64,000 nucleotides of DNA from an uncultured Chlorobiaceae bacterium (lineage in GTDB: Bacteria; Bacteroidota; Chlorobiia; Chlorobiales; Chlorobiaceae): assembly GCA_903820085.1 (NCBI GenBank), contig CAIJGA010000001.1, positions 62,001 to 126,000 of the forward strand, read 5' to 3'. The position numbers and the translations under genes are program-made. The notes under the pieces are model-generated. The model was not told the origin of the DNA, did no database searches, and saw only the letters and a list, made by a program, of their open reading frames with translations. Every line of letters starts with the position of its first letter. Within the stretch, counting starts at the first letter, position 1. Below, piece by piece: positions 40,036-48,645 of the stretch.

Positions 40036-42957
40036 ATGAAGCGCCATATCTCCCTGTTCGCTATCGTGACACTTTTTTTGCATTTAATTTCCTGTAAGCC
40101 CATGATCAACGAAGAGAAGCCTTATCCATACACGACAGTGCCCGGAGACTCTCTCCATACGAGAATCTATACACTCAAAAACGGCTTGACGGTTTACATG
40201 AGTCCTTACCATGACGAACCGAGAATATACACCTCCATTGCTGTGCGGGCAGGAAGCAAGAATGACCCTGCAGAGACAACCGGCCTTGCACACTATCTTG
40301 AGCATATGCTTTTCAAGGGAACTGATTCACTCGGTGCTCTTGACTATAAAAAAGAGCATACGGAACTCGAAAAAATCTCTGAACTCTATGAGCAGTACCG
40401 CTCAACAACCGATATTGAAAAACGAGCTGCGATCTACAAGGATATCGACAGCATTTCCAACCTGGCCGCAAGTTACACCGTACCGAACGAGTACGACAAG
40501 ATTCTGAACTCCATCGGGGCCCAGGGCACCAACGCCTACACCTGGGTCGAGCAGACCGTCTATGTCAACGATATTCCGTCAAACAAGCTTGACCAGTGGC
40601 TCTCCATGGAATCGGAACGTTTCCGCAATCCGGTCATGAGGCTTTTTCATACGGAACTCGAAACGGTGTATGAAGAGAAGAACATGACGATGGACAGTGA
40701 CAGCCGGAAAATATGGGAAAATCTTTTTGCCGGACTCTTCAAGAAACACACCTACGGGACTCAGACCACCATCGGAAAGGCCGAGCACCTGAAAAACCCT
40801 TCCATCAAGAATGTCATCAACTACTACCACACCTACTATGTGCCAAACAACATGGCGCTCTGCATAGCCGGTGATTTCGATCCGGATGAAACCATAAAAC
40901 TCATCGACAAAAAGTTTTCGGTGCTTCAGCACAAAGATGTTCCCCACTTTACGCCAGCCGTAGAAGAGGCAATCACTGAACCCATAGTCTTCAAGGTAAA
41001 AGGGCCGGAATCTGAAGAGCTGGTCATCGGATTCCGGTTCGATGGAATCAACAGCTCCGATGCCGACTACCTGACCCTGGTCGACAAGGTCCTATTCAAC
41101 CAGACCGCCGGACTGATTGATCTTAATTTGAACCAGCAGCAGAAAGTGCTGGATGCCGGCTCAATGCTGGTGATGATGAAAGATTACTCCACCCACATTC
41201 TGAACGGAAAACCAAGGGAAGGCCAAAGTCTGGACGAGGTCAAGGAGATGCTGCTCGAGCAGCTCGAACTGATCAAAGAGGGAAAGTTTCCCGACTGGCT
41301 GCTTGAGGCTGCAATCAATGACCTCAAAATCGAGCAGCTTAAGCTCTACGAAAGCAACAAGGGGCGAGTTGAAGCCTACGTTGATGCATTTATCTGGGGC
41401 ATGAAATGGCCCGACCATGTCAGCCAAATCGAACGACTCAAGAAAATCACAAAAAAGGATCTTGTCGCTTTTGTCCAGAAACACTACAGCTCAAACTATG
41501 TCGCTGTTTACAAGGAGCACGGTACCCCGAAAAGCGAACCGAAAATCCAGAAACCGCCGATCACCCCGCTTACGGTGAACAGGAATACCTCGTCACCGTT
41601 TGCCGAGAAGCTTCTGGCCCTGAAATCAAAAAAAACTGAGCCCTCATTTGTTGACTATAAAAAGGATATCGGCTTTTTCGACGTCAATCCGGCGATAAAA
41701 CTGCACTATCTGCAAAACAAGGAAAACGAGCTTTTCTCGCTCTATTATGTCTTCGATATCGGAAAAAACAACAGCAAAAAAATTGAGCTCGCACTTGAAT
41801 ACCTCTCTTATCTTGGTGCAGGCAATCTTACTCCGGCTGAATTCAGCCAGGAACTCTATAAAATCGGCGCCAGCTTTTCGGCATTTACTTCCGATGATTA
41901 TGTCTACCTGAAGCTTTCCGGACTGGAGAAGAATTCCGCAGCCGCCATTCGACTGCTTGAAAACCTTCTTGTTGATGCACATCCCGATAAGGAGGCACTG
42001 GAAAAGCTTAAAGCCGGCACCCTGAAAGAGCGTACCGATGCCAAACTGTCCAAGAAGAAAATACTCTTCGAGGCCATGACCAATTACGGCAAGTACGGCC
42101 CCTCCTCTCCGTTCACCAATATCCTCAGCAATAAGGAACTTGAAAAAATCAGCTCAAAAGAGCTGCTTGGCGAGCTGCACGACCTCCTGCAATATCGTCA
42201 CCGGATACTCTACTACGGCCCGGCAACTTCCGGCGAAGTGCTCAGTGAACTGCGTTCAGTAAGGCATTACCCCGAATCGTTCAAAACCCCGCCGGCCAAA
42301 GATTCTTTCCATGATCTTGAGCAGCACAACAATCTTGTCTATGTCGTCGATTACAACATGACCCAGGCGGAGGTCATCCTGCTGACCAGAGATGAGCTCT
42401 ACAACCCGTCCATACTCCCTGTAGCAACGCTGTTCAACGAATATTACGGCGGCGGAATGTCATCAGTGGTTTTTCAGGAGCTGCGCGAAGCCAAAGCACT
42501 GGCCTACTCTGTCTTTTCGGTTTTCAAAACGCCGAAACAAAAAGATGAGCACAACTACATTGTCAGCTATATCGGCACCCAGGCAGACAAGCTTCCCGAA
42601 GCACTTGACGGTATCAGCATCCTGATGAACAAGCTGCCTGAATCGCCAGAACTCTTTGCGTCGGCCCAAAACGGCATTCTGCAGAAAATTTCAACCGAAC
42701 GGCTGACGAAAACAGAGATCCTGTTCAATTACGAAGAGGCACTCCGACTTGGACACGACCACGATATAAGGCAGGATATTTATCATGACACTGCAACGAT
42801 GAGCCTCAAGGATATTGAAAAATTTCACAGCAACCATTTCAGAAACAAAAAACATGTCATGCTGGTCCTTGGCAAAAAAACTAATCTTGACATGGCAACC
42901 CTGAAAAAATACGGGACAGTCAGGGAACTGACGCTGAAAGATATTTTCGGCTATTAA
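40036..42957 (+). CDS. M16-family zinc metalloprotease lipoprotein
   Basis: 973 aa. Fused double-cassette M16 peptidase (pitrilysin type). A lipoprotein signal (MKRHISLF to LISC, Cys20) suggests outer-membrane or periplasmic anchoring. Inverted zinc motif HYLEH (86-90) in the N-terminal half, with a distal Glu in ETVYEEKNM; the C-terminal half lacks the motif, as usual. The 96 bases upstream of this ATG remain open but have no signal or similarity. Likely degrades peptides in the periplasm. Followed by the LptF/G permease after 36 bases. Confidence 0.88.
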   Translation: MKRHISLFAIVTLFLHLISCKPMINEEKPYPYTTVPGDSLHTRIYTLKNGLTVYMSPYHDEPRIYTSIAVRAGSKNDPAETTGLAHYLEHMLFKGTDSLGALDYKKEHTELEKISELYEQYRSTTDIEKRAAIYKDIDSISNLAASYTVPNEYDKILNSIGAQGTNAYTWVEQTVYVNDIPSNKLDQWLSMESERFRNPVMRLFHTELETVYEEKNMTMDSDSRKIWENLFAGLFKKHTYGTQTTIGKAEHLKNPSIKNVINYYHTYYVPNNMALCIAGDFDPDETIKLIDKKFSVLQHKDVPHFTPAVEEAITEPIVFKVKGPESEELVIGFRFDGINSSDADYLTLVDKVLFNQTAGLIDLNLNQQQKVLDAGSMLVMMKDYSTHILNGKPREGQSLDEVKEMLLEQLELIKEGKFPDWLLEAAINDLKIEQLKLYESNKGRVEAYVDAFIWGMKWPDHVSQIERLKKITKKDLVAFVQKHYSSNYVAVYKEHGTPKSEPKIQKPPITPLTVNRNTSSPFAEKLLALKSKKTEPSFVDYKKDIGFFDVNPAIKLHYLQNKENELFSLYYVFDIGKNNSKKIELALEYLSYLGAGNLTPAEFSQELYKIGASFSAFTSDDYVYLKLSGLEKNSAAAIRLLENLLVDAHPDKEALEKLKAGTLKERTDAKLSKKKILFEAMTNYGKYGPSSPFTNILSNKELEKISSKELLGELHDLLQYRHRILYYGPATSGEVLSELRSVRHYPESFKTPPAKDSFHDLEQHNNLVYVVDYNMTQAEVILLTRDELYNPSILPVATLFNEYYGGGMSSVVFQELREAKALAYSVFSVFKTPKQKDEHNYIVSYIGTQADKLPEALDGISILMNKLPESPELFASAQNGILQKISTERLTKTEILFNYEEALRLGHDHDIRQDIYHDTATMSLKDIEKFHSNHFRNKKHVMLVLGKKTNLDMATLKKYGTVRELTLKDIFGY

Positions 42958-42993
42958 ACGCTTGTCTGCGTACAACCCGACAGGGCTTTTATT

Positions 42994-44073
42994 ATGAAGA
43001 TTCTTGACAAGTATATATTCAGGCAGTTTGCAAAGGCTTTCCTTTTTACCTCGATAGCCTTTGTCTGCCTGTTCATACTCATCAACATGGTTGAAAAACT
43101 TGATGAGTTCATGGACAAGAATCTCAGTCTGTTGGAGATTGCCCGCTATTACCTGCTGTCGATACCCTCCACCATCCTCATCATCTCACCGGTGAGCGCT
43201 CTCCTCTCTTCCATACTGGTTGCCGGAAGACTCTCCTTTTCAAGTGAACTTCCGGCAATACGTTCTGCCGGTGTCAGCATGCGCCAACTGCTCACCCCGT
43301 TTTTGGCCGGCGGTACGCTTATTCTGATCCTGAACATTCTTAATGCATGGTGGATAGCACCCGCTGCATTTACCGGAAAGAATGCGTTTGAACAGCATAA
43401 TTTTAACAAACATCCCTCCGAGCCTCTTCAAAACCGGAATATCCATGTTCTTGAGCCAGGAGACCGTATCGTCTCGATAGGAACTCTCGATCTTGACTGC
43501 TCAACGCTCAGCACCGTTTCCATAGAAGAGTTCAGAGGCGCACGGCTCGTATCGCGAACCGATGCTGACACCATGCGCTACGAACCAACACACAAAGTGT
43601 GGCTGATGCAGAACGCCTCGACCCGCATCTTTACCGGAGAGAATGAAGCGTTTCATTTTGCTGGGGCAAAACCGCTTAAACTTCACCTTTCACCGAAATC
43701 ACTGGCTGAGCTCAATCTTCAGCCGGACGAAATGAACATCATCCGCCACTACCGATACCTTGCAGAAAAAAAAGGTGCCGGTTTTTCCGGGCTGGAACGC
43801 TCAATGGTAAAATTTCACAACAAAATCGCCCTGCCTTTCTCCTCACTCATCATCATTCTCATCGGCGTACCCCTTTCCGCAAAAAAGAAGAGAGGCGGAC
43901 TGGCTTCTGAAATAAGCATCACCCTTTTTGCCGGATTTCTCTTTCTGGGGTTGCAAAAAACCAGCGCAATCCTCGGATACCAGGGAATCATAAGCCCAAT
44001 GCTCGCCGCATGGCTGCCGAATATTCTCTTTCTCGGAGTCGGTTATATCATTTATAAAACCTCGATCGACTGA
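42994..44073 (+). CDS. LptF/LptG-family LPS-export permease
   Basis: 359 aa. Transmembrane subunit of the LptB2FG transporter that extracts LPS from the inner membrane. Three N-terminal membrane helices (about 10-120), a periplasmic beta-jellyroll-like domain (about 130-260) and three C-terminal helices fit PF03739. Family opening MKILDKYIFRQFAKAF. I cannot tell LptF from LptG. AGGGC lies about 9 bases before the ATG. Together with LptE at 15754 the window holds two parts of the LPS pathway at separate loci. Confidence 0.88.
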   Translation: MKILDKYIFRQFAKAFLFTSIAFVCLFILINMVEKLDEFMDKNLSLLEIARYYLLSIPSTILIISPVSALLSSILVAGRLSFSSELPAIRSAGVSMRQLLTPFLAGGTLILILNILNAWWIAPAAFTGKNAFEQHNFNKHPSEPLQNRNIHVLEPGDRIVSIGTLDLDCSTLSTVSIEEFRGARLVSRTDADTMRYEPTHKVWLMQNASTRIFTGENEAFHFAGAKPLKLHLSPKSLAELNLQPDEMNIIRHYRYLAEKKGAGFSGLERSMVKFHNKIALPFSSLIIILIGVPLSAKKKRGGLASEISITLFAGFLFLGLQKTSAILGYQGIISPMLAAWLPNILFLGVGYIIYKTSID

Positions 44074-44182
44074 GCTCAACCTTACATGCCCGGTGCGACC
44101 GTCGAGATCAAAGCGATTGCACCAACAACGGAATATTAGAGGGCTGGAGGAAAGGCACCGGTTTATTTCTGAGGCTTTTTTG

Positions 44183-44200
44183 TAGAGGCCTGAGCCTCTA
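44183..44200. repeat. Inverted repeat between the permease and the FGE-fold gene
   Basis: TAGAGGC (44183-44189) and GCCTCTA (44194-44200) pair around CTGA. It lies 29 bases past the stop of the minus-strand FGE-fold gene and 110 bases after the plus-strand permease gene. Either end-of-transcript hairpin or, given the neighbouring variable region, a hairpin of the kind found downstream of DGR targets. Confidence 0.45.
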
Positions 44201-44211
44201 TACTGTTTGAA

Positions 44212-44229
44212 GTCAATACGCCAATTGAC
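44212..44229. repeat. Inverted repeat abutting the FGE-fold gene stop
   Basis: GTCAAT (44212-44217) pairs with ATTGAC (44224-44229) around ACGCCA. The second arm includes the last base of the stop codon. Short, so it may be chance, but its place directly after the variable-looking C-terminus makes it notable. Confidence 0.4.
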
Positions 44230-45143
44230 TACGGGACGAGGACCAAGCGGAAGCCAATAAAGTAGCTCCGGCGGTGGGGGATGCCGCAGTTCCGATAAGC
44301 CGACCGACAGCAGTCGGCGTCGTTACCCCAGCTCCCGCCACGAAGCACACGGTACGATCCTGTTGCCGGCCCTGCAGGATTAAAAACCCTCTCTTTCGCT
44401 TTAGGCCCGTTATAATAATTTTCACCATACCGGTCACTGCACCACTCCCAGACATTGCCGTGCATGTTGTACAACCCCCATACATTGGGCAAAAAGCTGT
44501 TAACCGCGACCGTATTCTGCGGGAACACACCTGTCAGATTATTGTTATTGGAACAATTGCTGCCATAGTTTGCCTGGTCGGTTGTCAGGCTATCTCCTGT
44601 ATTGAAGGGTGTTGTGCTTCCTGCACGGCATGCATATTCACGCTCAGCCTCTGTTGGCAAACGAAACTGTTTCCCCGTTTTTTTCGAAAGCCATTTGCAA
44701 TAAGCTACAGCATCATTCCAGCTCACATGCACAACCGGATGGTTCTCTTCACTCTGAGGGCGCACACTCCCCGATACTCCACAACGCCAGTTTACTCCTT
44801 TCCCTGCGTTCACTTCACAATTGCAGATGATAACGCTGAAACCTGTATTGTCAGCATCTGTCTGGTATCCTGACGCTTCAACAAATCTTCTGAACTCGGC
44901 AACAGTTACTGCATATTTGCTCATCAAAAAGTCGCTCAATCTCACTTGGTGCTGGGTTTCATCGCTTTGGCGATTAGCCTCACTCGCAGGGCTCCCCATC
45001 GTAAACTCACCGCCGCGGATCAGCACAAAGTTTGCTCGCTCAAATAGTGCTACTGCAGCTTTCGCTTGCAATACTCCGCTGAGAAGCATGAACAGTGCAA
45101 GAAAAAGGGCTGAAATGATGAATCGAATACCCTTTGGTTTCAT
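44229..45143 (-). CDS. Secreted FGE/sulfatase-modifying-fold protein with DGR-type variable C-terminus
   Basis: 304 aa. A signal peptide (about 1-30, ends LQAKA) precedes an FGE-sulfatase domain (FVLIRGGEFTMGSP to GFRLVLVP), a C-type-lectin-like fold. The start is ATG 45143; a TTG at 45179 is unsupported. The active-site Cys pattern of true formylglycine-generating enzymes is not present, so it is probably a binding protein. The C-terminus (44259-44327) is unusual: framework residues RGGSW, A, CRSA, R, P, R and IGFR alternate with 15 codons that all end in C or T (GGT AAC GAC; GAC TGC; TAT; AAC TGC GGC ATC; CAC CGC; AGC TAC TTT). Mutating AAY codons at adenines would give exactly this pattern. 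This fits a DGR target, displayed at or beyond the outer membrane. Confidence 0.82.
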   Translation of the reverse strand: MKPKGIRFIISALFLALFMLLSGVLQAKAAVALFERANFVLIRGGEFTMGSPASEANRQSDETQHQVRLSDFLMSKYAVTVAEFRRFVEASGYQTDADNTGFSVIICNCEVNAGKGVNWRCGVSGSVRPQSEENHPVVHVSWNDAVAYCKWLSKKTGKQFRLPTEAEREYACRAGSTTPFNTGDSLTTDQANYGSNCSNNNNLTGVFPQNTVAVNSFLPNVWGLYNMHGNVWEWCSDRYGENYYNGPKAKERVFNPAGPATGSYRVLRGGSWGNDADCCRSAYRNCGIPHRRSYFIGFRLVLVP

Positions 45144-45481
45144 CTTTTGCACCGGATTATGGATTGCATGAAAATTCAAAGAAGTTGGTGAGCAAATTAG
45201 GGCTTATGAAGTGATTACACAAACTGGCGGCAGCTTGCCGCTTGCAACGCCGCCTCACCACGGGCGGGTATTCGTGCGAGAGCGCGACTGATAATCAACT
45301 GGTATTTTTCGAAGGAGCAGCTTCGGGTTTCTTGATGTTTGAGCTAAGCAACCGGGCAGGTAATTAATTTTCGTTACAATGTTGTTAATTGAACAAAATA
45401 ATAAGGTTAGGAACGCAGGGTTCGTATATTCAACGGACGTGATGGTCGTGCGTGATTAGTTAAATGGTGTTAAGTGAGAAC
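45144..45481. other. Intergenic region between divergent FGE-fold and NDH-2 genes
   Basis: 338 bases with divergent promoters expected. A GGCGGC/GCCGCC repeat (45226-45231 and 45249-45254) is the only clear structure. No template repeat rich in AAC codons and no reverse transcriptase fragment is present here. Confidence 0.5.
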
Positions 45482-46837
45482 ATGAAACATGTCGTGATTG
45501 TCGGGGGTGGATTTGCTGGTCTCAATGTTGCCAAATCGCTTGGCAACAGCAAGGAGGTCAGGGTCACCCTCATTGACAAGAATAATTTCCAGCTTTTTCA
45601 GCCGCTACTTTATCAGGTTGCCATGGGGGCGCTAAATGCGGGTGAGATTGCCTACCCTCTACGCATTATTCTTTCGAAGTACAAAAATGTGACCGTGCTG
45701 AAGGGAGTTGTAAAGACTGTTGATCCTCGCAAAAAAACGGTCTTTACTGATTTTGGCGACATGCAGTATGATTATCTCGTCTTATGCTGCGGATCAAAGC
45801 ATCATTATTTTGGCCATAATGAGTGGGAGGAGTTTGCTCCTGGTCTGAAAACGATTGCCCAGGCTGCTGAAATTCGAAGGAGAGTCATGGAAGCGTTTGA
45901 AAATGCTGAACGCACTCAGGATTTGGCGGAAAAAAGAAAATTGCTCACCTTTGTTATTGTTGGAGGAGGCCCCACTGGAGTTGAGCTTGCGGGTTCAATA
46001 GGTGAGATGAGTCGCTTCTTTTTGTCGAAGTATTACAAAAATATAGACTCTACACTGACAAGGATTTTTATTGTCCATTCCACAGAACGTATTCTTCAAA
46101 GCTTCTCTCCGGAACTATCTCTAAAGGCATCACGTGCGCTTGAAAATCTTGGGGTACAGGTCTGGTCGTGCAGTCTGGTCACTCATATTGATGCCGATGG
46201 CATTCAGGTAGGCAATGAGCGTATCGAAGCAGGAACAGTGCTCTGGGCTGCAGGAGTAAGGGCTACAAGCATAGGAAAAACGATAGGTTTTGCAACCGAC
46301 AGCAGCGGTCGTATTCTGGTTGGTGAAGATCTCAGTGTCATAGGATCCCCAGAGGTTTTTTGCGGGGGTGATCAAGCCCATTTTTCCCTTCCAGATGACA
46401 ATACGCTTCCCGGTCAGGCATCTGTTGCCCTGCAGGAGGGCGATGCAATTGGTAAAAATATTCTGCTCGACATCAGTGGTAAATCCAGAAAGCCTTTCAT
46501 CAATCGCGACAAGGGGCAGATGGCTACTATCGGTAAACATGCGGCCATTGCGGAACGGGGAAACGTCAAGCTTTCAGGCCTGCCTGCATGGATGATATGG
46601 CTGGGGGTGCATATCTACTATCTCAGCGGGGCTAAACACCGTTTGTTTGTTATCCTGCAGTGGGCATGGTCATACTTCACGTTTGGTCACGGAGCCCGGA
46701 TTGTTAATAAAGAGTGGCGTTTTTATTCCGTTGTCCCGGAACTTGCGGAACCTACCGAGCGCGAGGAACTGGTGGCAGATCCTGTGTGCCATTATACCCG
46801 TGATTCCGTTAGCCCGAATCAGATTGTTTCGGGCTAA
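45482..46837 (+). CDS. Type II NADH:quinone oxidoreductase (NDH-2)
   Basis: 451 aa. Single-subunit flavoprotein that moves electrons from NAD(P)H to quinone without pumping protons. The N-terminal FAD motif VVIVGGGFAGL, the second nucleotide motif FVIVGGGPTGVELAG and the ATG-like VFCGGDQAHF are present, and the C-terminus has a hydrophobic, Trp-rich membrane anchor (LPAWMIWLGVHIYYLSGAK). The ATG at 45482 has GTGAG just upstream; an ATG at 45464 adds six residues without a site. Presence in an anaerobic phototroph suggests redox balancing of the quinone pool or oxygen defence. A close alternative is a sulfide:quinone-type relative, but the NDH-2 motifs fit better. Confidence 0.85.
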   Translation: MKHVVIVGGGFAGLNVAKSLGNSKEVRVTLIDKNNFQLFQPLLYQVAMGALNAGEIAYPLRIILSKYKNVTVLKGVVKTVDPRKKTVFTDFGDMQYDYLVLCCGSKHHYFGHNEWEEFAPGLKTIAQAAEIRRRVMEAFENAERTQDLAEKRKLLTFVIVGGGPTGVELAGSIGEMSRFFLSKYYKNIDSTLTRIFIVHSTERILQSFSPELSLKASRALENLGVQVWSCSLVTHIDADGIQVGNERIEAGTVLWAAGVRATSIGKTIGFATDSSGRILVGEDLSVIGSPEVFCGGDQAHFSLPDDNTLPGQASVALQEGDAIGKNILLDISGKSRKPFINRDKGQMATIGKHAAIAERGNVKLSGLPAWMIWLGVHIYYLSGAKHRLFVILQWAWSYFTFGHGARIVNKEWRFYSVVPELAEPTEREELVADPVCHYTRDSVSPNQIVSG

Positions 46838-46838
46838 C
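46808..46838. repeat. Inverted repeat over the NDH-2 stop codon
   Basis: GTTAGCCCGAA (46808-46818) pairs with TTCGGGCTAAC (46828-46838), enclosing the last codons and the TAA. No T-run follows. May protect the mRNA end; the true terminator is probably the hairpin at 46899. Confidence 0.5.
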
Positions 46839-46898
46839 CGGCCTGGTATCAACAGGTTGTTCGAAACCAAAAAAAAACAGGAACCATTCTCTTTATTG

Positions 46899-46917
46899 CC
46901 CCGACTACGGGGTTTGT
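46899..46917 (+). terminator. Terminator-like hairpin after NDH-2
   Basis: CCCCG (46899-46903) and CGGGG (46908-46912) pair around ACTA, followed by TTTGTT. It lies 61 bases after the NDH-2 stop. The stem is short but GC-rich. Confidence 0.5.
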
Positions 46918-47113
46918 TCGCGTTGAATGTGCGACACATACAGTTCCCCCATCTACTCCTTTGTCCTCTCATGAATAGTTGCTTGCCGTAGGCATATATT
47001 CAAACAGATAAAGGGGTTATCGTTCTGTCTCGGTTTTATCTCAGGTTAGCTGTGCGGTCAACAATAACACGATTACAGGGACGAACCATGCTTTTGGAGG
47101 GAATGAAATTGAA

Positions 47114-47151
47114 TTGCCCGGAAAACCTGTTTAAACAGGTTTTCCGGGCAA
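47114..47151. terminator. 38-bp perfect palindrome after the FISUMP gene
   Basis: The whole 38 bases equal their reverse complement (TTGCCCGG...CCGGGCAA, centre TTTAAA). As RNA it makes a stem of about 16 bp. It lies 27 bases after the FISUMP stop on the minus strand. No T-run follows, so termination would be weak; a DNA-level role is possible. Confidence 0.6.
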
Positions 47152-47178
47152 ATGAAGAATCATAAATCGTCAATCCTT

Positions 47179-47895
47179 TTAAATCCTGATGCAGCGTACG
47201 GACATGCCATCTGCATTGTGTTCGGTGCCTTGAACAACTATTGGAAGGTGACCAACAACACTGTACCATGATATCAGCGAAGTTGATTCAGAAGAAGACC
47301 AGAAAAAGGCATTATCACCCATAAAGATAAAGTCTCCGCCAGTGCCTCTCATGCCTCCCGGCAGTGCACTGAACCGGTTGCTGTTATCGGCTGCAAAATT
47401 GGAGCTGATCTCGAGCGACGATCCGGTAGACTTCAGTTTTCCTCCGCCAACTGGTATGCCGCCCAGCGCTGTTGCAAGTTTGTTCAATTCTTGAGAAGTC
47501 GGTATATGCCACCCTGACGGAGCAAGACCGCGAGGATCGTGCACGGCATACCAGTTATAAAGACGACCATATTTTCCGTTGCTGGCAGCATCATTCTTGT
47601 AGTAGCTCCATGCTCCTTCGCCTTTGGCTGCGGCGTCAAGCCAATCCTGATTCGTAGCGGCATATCGAATTTTATCTCCGTTTCGATAACTGCTGACGTC
47701 AAGATTCTCCTGCATCCAGACCTGACCATCAATGGATACCGAACTGATGGTGTGCCCGGCAATATTCTTCTCTGCTGCCCTGAGCTCTGAAACCGAAGTC
47801 ATCACGGTTATCAGGAGAAACAGTAATCCGTAGAGCGCTTTACGTGAATATTTCATTGGTAATGTTATTTTAAGTTGGTTGTGTTTTTTGGACAT
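47179..47895 (-). CDS. FISUMP-domain secreted protein
   Basis: 238 aa. Signal peptide (hydrophobic core about 21-35, AAE near 42), then the Fibrobacter succinogenes major paralogous domain: IDGQVWMQENLDV, YGRLYNWYAV, GWHIPTSQELNKLA, FFWSSSES and the closing SVRCIRI. FISUMP proteins are secreted and of unknown function. The ATG at 47895 has AAGG about 5 bases upstream; 47856 is an alternative with a shorter n-region. Codons near the C-terminus do not show the NNY pattern of a DGR target. A strong palindrome follows it. Confidence 0.83.
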   Translation of the reverse strand: MSKKHNQLKITLPMKYSRKALYGLLFLLITVMTSVSELRAAEKNIAGHTISSVSIDGQVWMQENLDVSSYRNGDKIRYAATNQDWLDAAAKGEGAWSYYKNDAASNGKYGRLYNWYAVHDPRGLAPSGWHIPTSQELNKLATALGGIPVGGGKLKSTGSSLEISSNFAADNSNRFSALPGGMRGTGGDFIFMGDNAFFWSSSESTSLISWYSVVGHLPIVVQGTEHNADGMSVRCIRI

Positions 47896-47966
47896 TATGC
47901 CTTGGTAAATTCAACGAATTAAGGCTTCTTCTGCATGCAATAATAATCTTTTTATATGCGGTAAGT

Positions 47967-47992
47967 CAACGCATTAAATGTCATTTTTTAAC
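47967..47992. repeat. Repeat downstream of the receiver gene, copy 1
   Basis: CAACGCATTAAATGTCATTT followed by TTTAAC; it matches 48582-48608 apart from one substitution and one extra T. The next bases (ATCCGGGAAGGAGCGGA) also resemble those after copy 2. The copies flank the 3' sides of the two paralogous receiver genes. Confidence 0.7.
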
Positions 47993-48040
47993 GATCGTTA
48001 CAATCCGGGAAGGAGCGGATAAAAGGCAAAAAAACGAACC

Positions 48041-48505
48041 CTATACCGGTTCATGCTGTGCTATTTCTGTGAGGTTTGTGTGAGATTTCGGCCGGTCATC
48101 GGGAATCGACGAATCGAGACGGCCGAAGAGGTTGGTTACACAGGCGGCAAGCAGGCGAAAGTCAACTGGTTTTACCAAGTTCAGATCGGCTCCGGACTTG
48201 ATATTGGCTTGCACCGTTGAGGAGAAGAGGGGTTCTGAAAGGGTGATGATGCGCATGGCCGTGTTTTTTCTTGCGTATTCGGCCACCAACAGGCCGCTCT
48301 GGTCGGGGAGAGCATCATCAATAATGGCAACAGCATATGGTTCTGCAAAAACCTGACGGTAGAAGTCATAGGCCGAACCTACCCCTGTAACCCTATATCC
48401 ATGAAACAGGAGATAGTTGACCATGCCTATGCAAAGAGACTGGTCACCTTCGGCAACAATGATCCATTTTGGGGAGTTGTTCTCGATCGTTTGCGGTTGA
48501 CTCAT
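48041..48505 (-). CDS. Stand-alone receiver-domain protein (degenerate paralogue)
   Basis: 154 aa from the ATG at 48505 (48529 also possible; neither has a clear ribosome site). Only a receiver domain (about 13-130), closely like that of the neighbouring response regulator: GYRVTGVGSAYDFYRQVFAE against GYQVTGVGLAQEFYQQIFAK. The phospho-acceptor Asp (AIIDDALPDQSG) and Lys (LVKPVD) are kept. The first acidic pair is EGD instead of EDD, and the switch residue context is TLSEP. No DNA-binding domain. May act as a phosphate sink or tuner for the kinase at 49374. Confidence 0.85.
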   Translation of the reverse strand: MSQPQTIENNSPKWIIVAEGDQSLCIGMVNYLLFHGYRVTGVGSAYDFYRQVFAEPYAVAIIDDALPDQSGLLVAEYARKNTAMRIITLSEPLFSSTVQANIKSGADLNLVKPVDFRLLAACVTNLFGRLDSSIPDDRPKSHTNLTEIAQHEPV

Positions 48506-48581
48506 AAAGGGTTTTCGGGAATTGCGCATAAAGAGACATAACTGTTGCCGTCTTTAATAAAAAATTAAAGTTGTTTTGTTG

Positions 48582-48608
48582 CAACGCATTAATTGTCATT
48601 TTTTTAAC
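48582..48608. repeat. Repeat downstream of the response regulator, copy 2
   Basis: CAACGCATTAATTGTCATTT followed by TTTTAAC, matching 47967-47992. It lies between the response regulator (48646) and the receiver gene, which supports a tandem duplication that included flanking DNA. Confidence 0.7.
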
Positions 48609-48645
48609 ACAATCAACGGAATATCCGGGCGGAATGAGCGGAGAA

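Larger units (their letters stand above)
46838..47178. other. Intergenic region between convergent NDH-2 and FISUMP genes
   Basis: 341 bases without a gene. It holds a terminator-like hairpin for NDH-2 (46899-46917) and the 38-bp palindrome (47114-47151) next to the FISUMP gene. The rest shows no structure. Confidence 0.55.

Noticed and set aside
44515-44560. Asn-rich stretch in the FGE-fold gene as a template repeat
   Set aside because: It lies inside the same domain (SNCSNNNNLTG), does not match the C-terminal tract and has no adjacent reverse transcriptase.
44229-45143. True formylglycine-generating enzyme
   Set aside because: The paired active-site cysteines are not in the expected context and no sulfatase gene is adjacent.
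47179-47300. FISUMP C-terminus as a second DGR variable region
   Set aside because: Many codons in the variable part end in A or G (TCA, TCG, CTG, ATA, CCA, CAA, GAA, GCA), so the NNY signature is missing. Ordinary divergence explains it.
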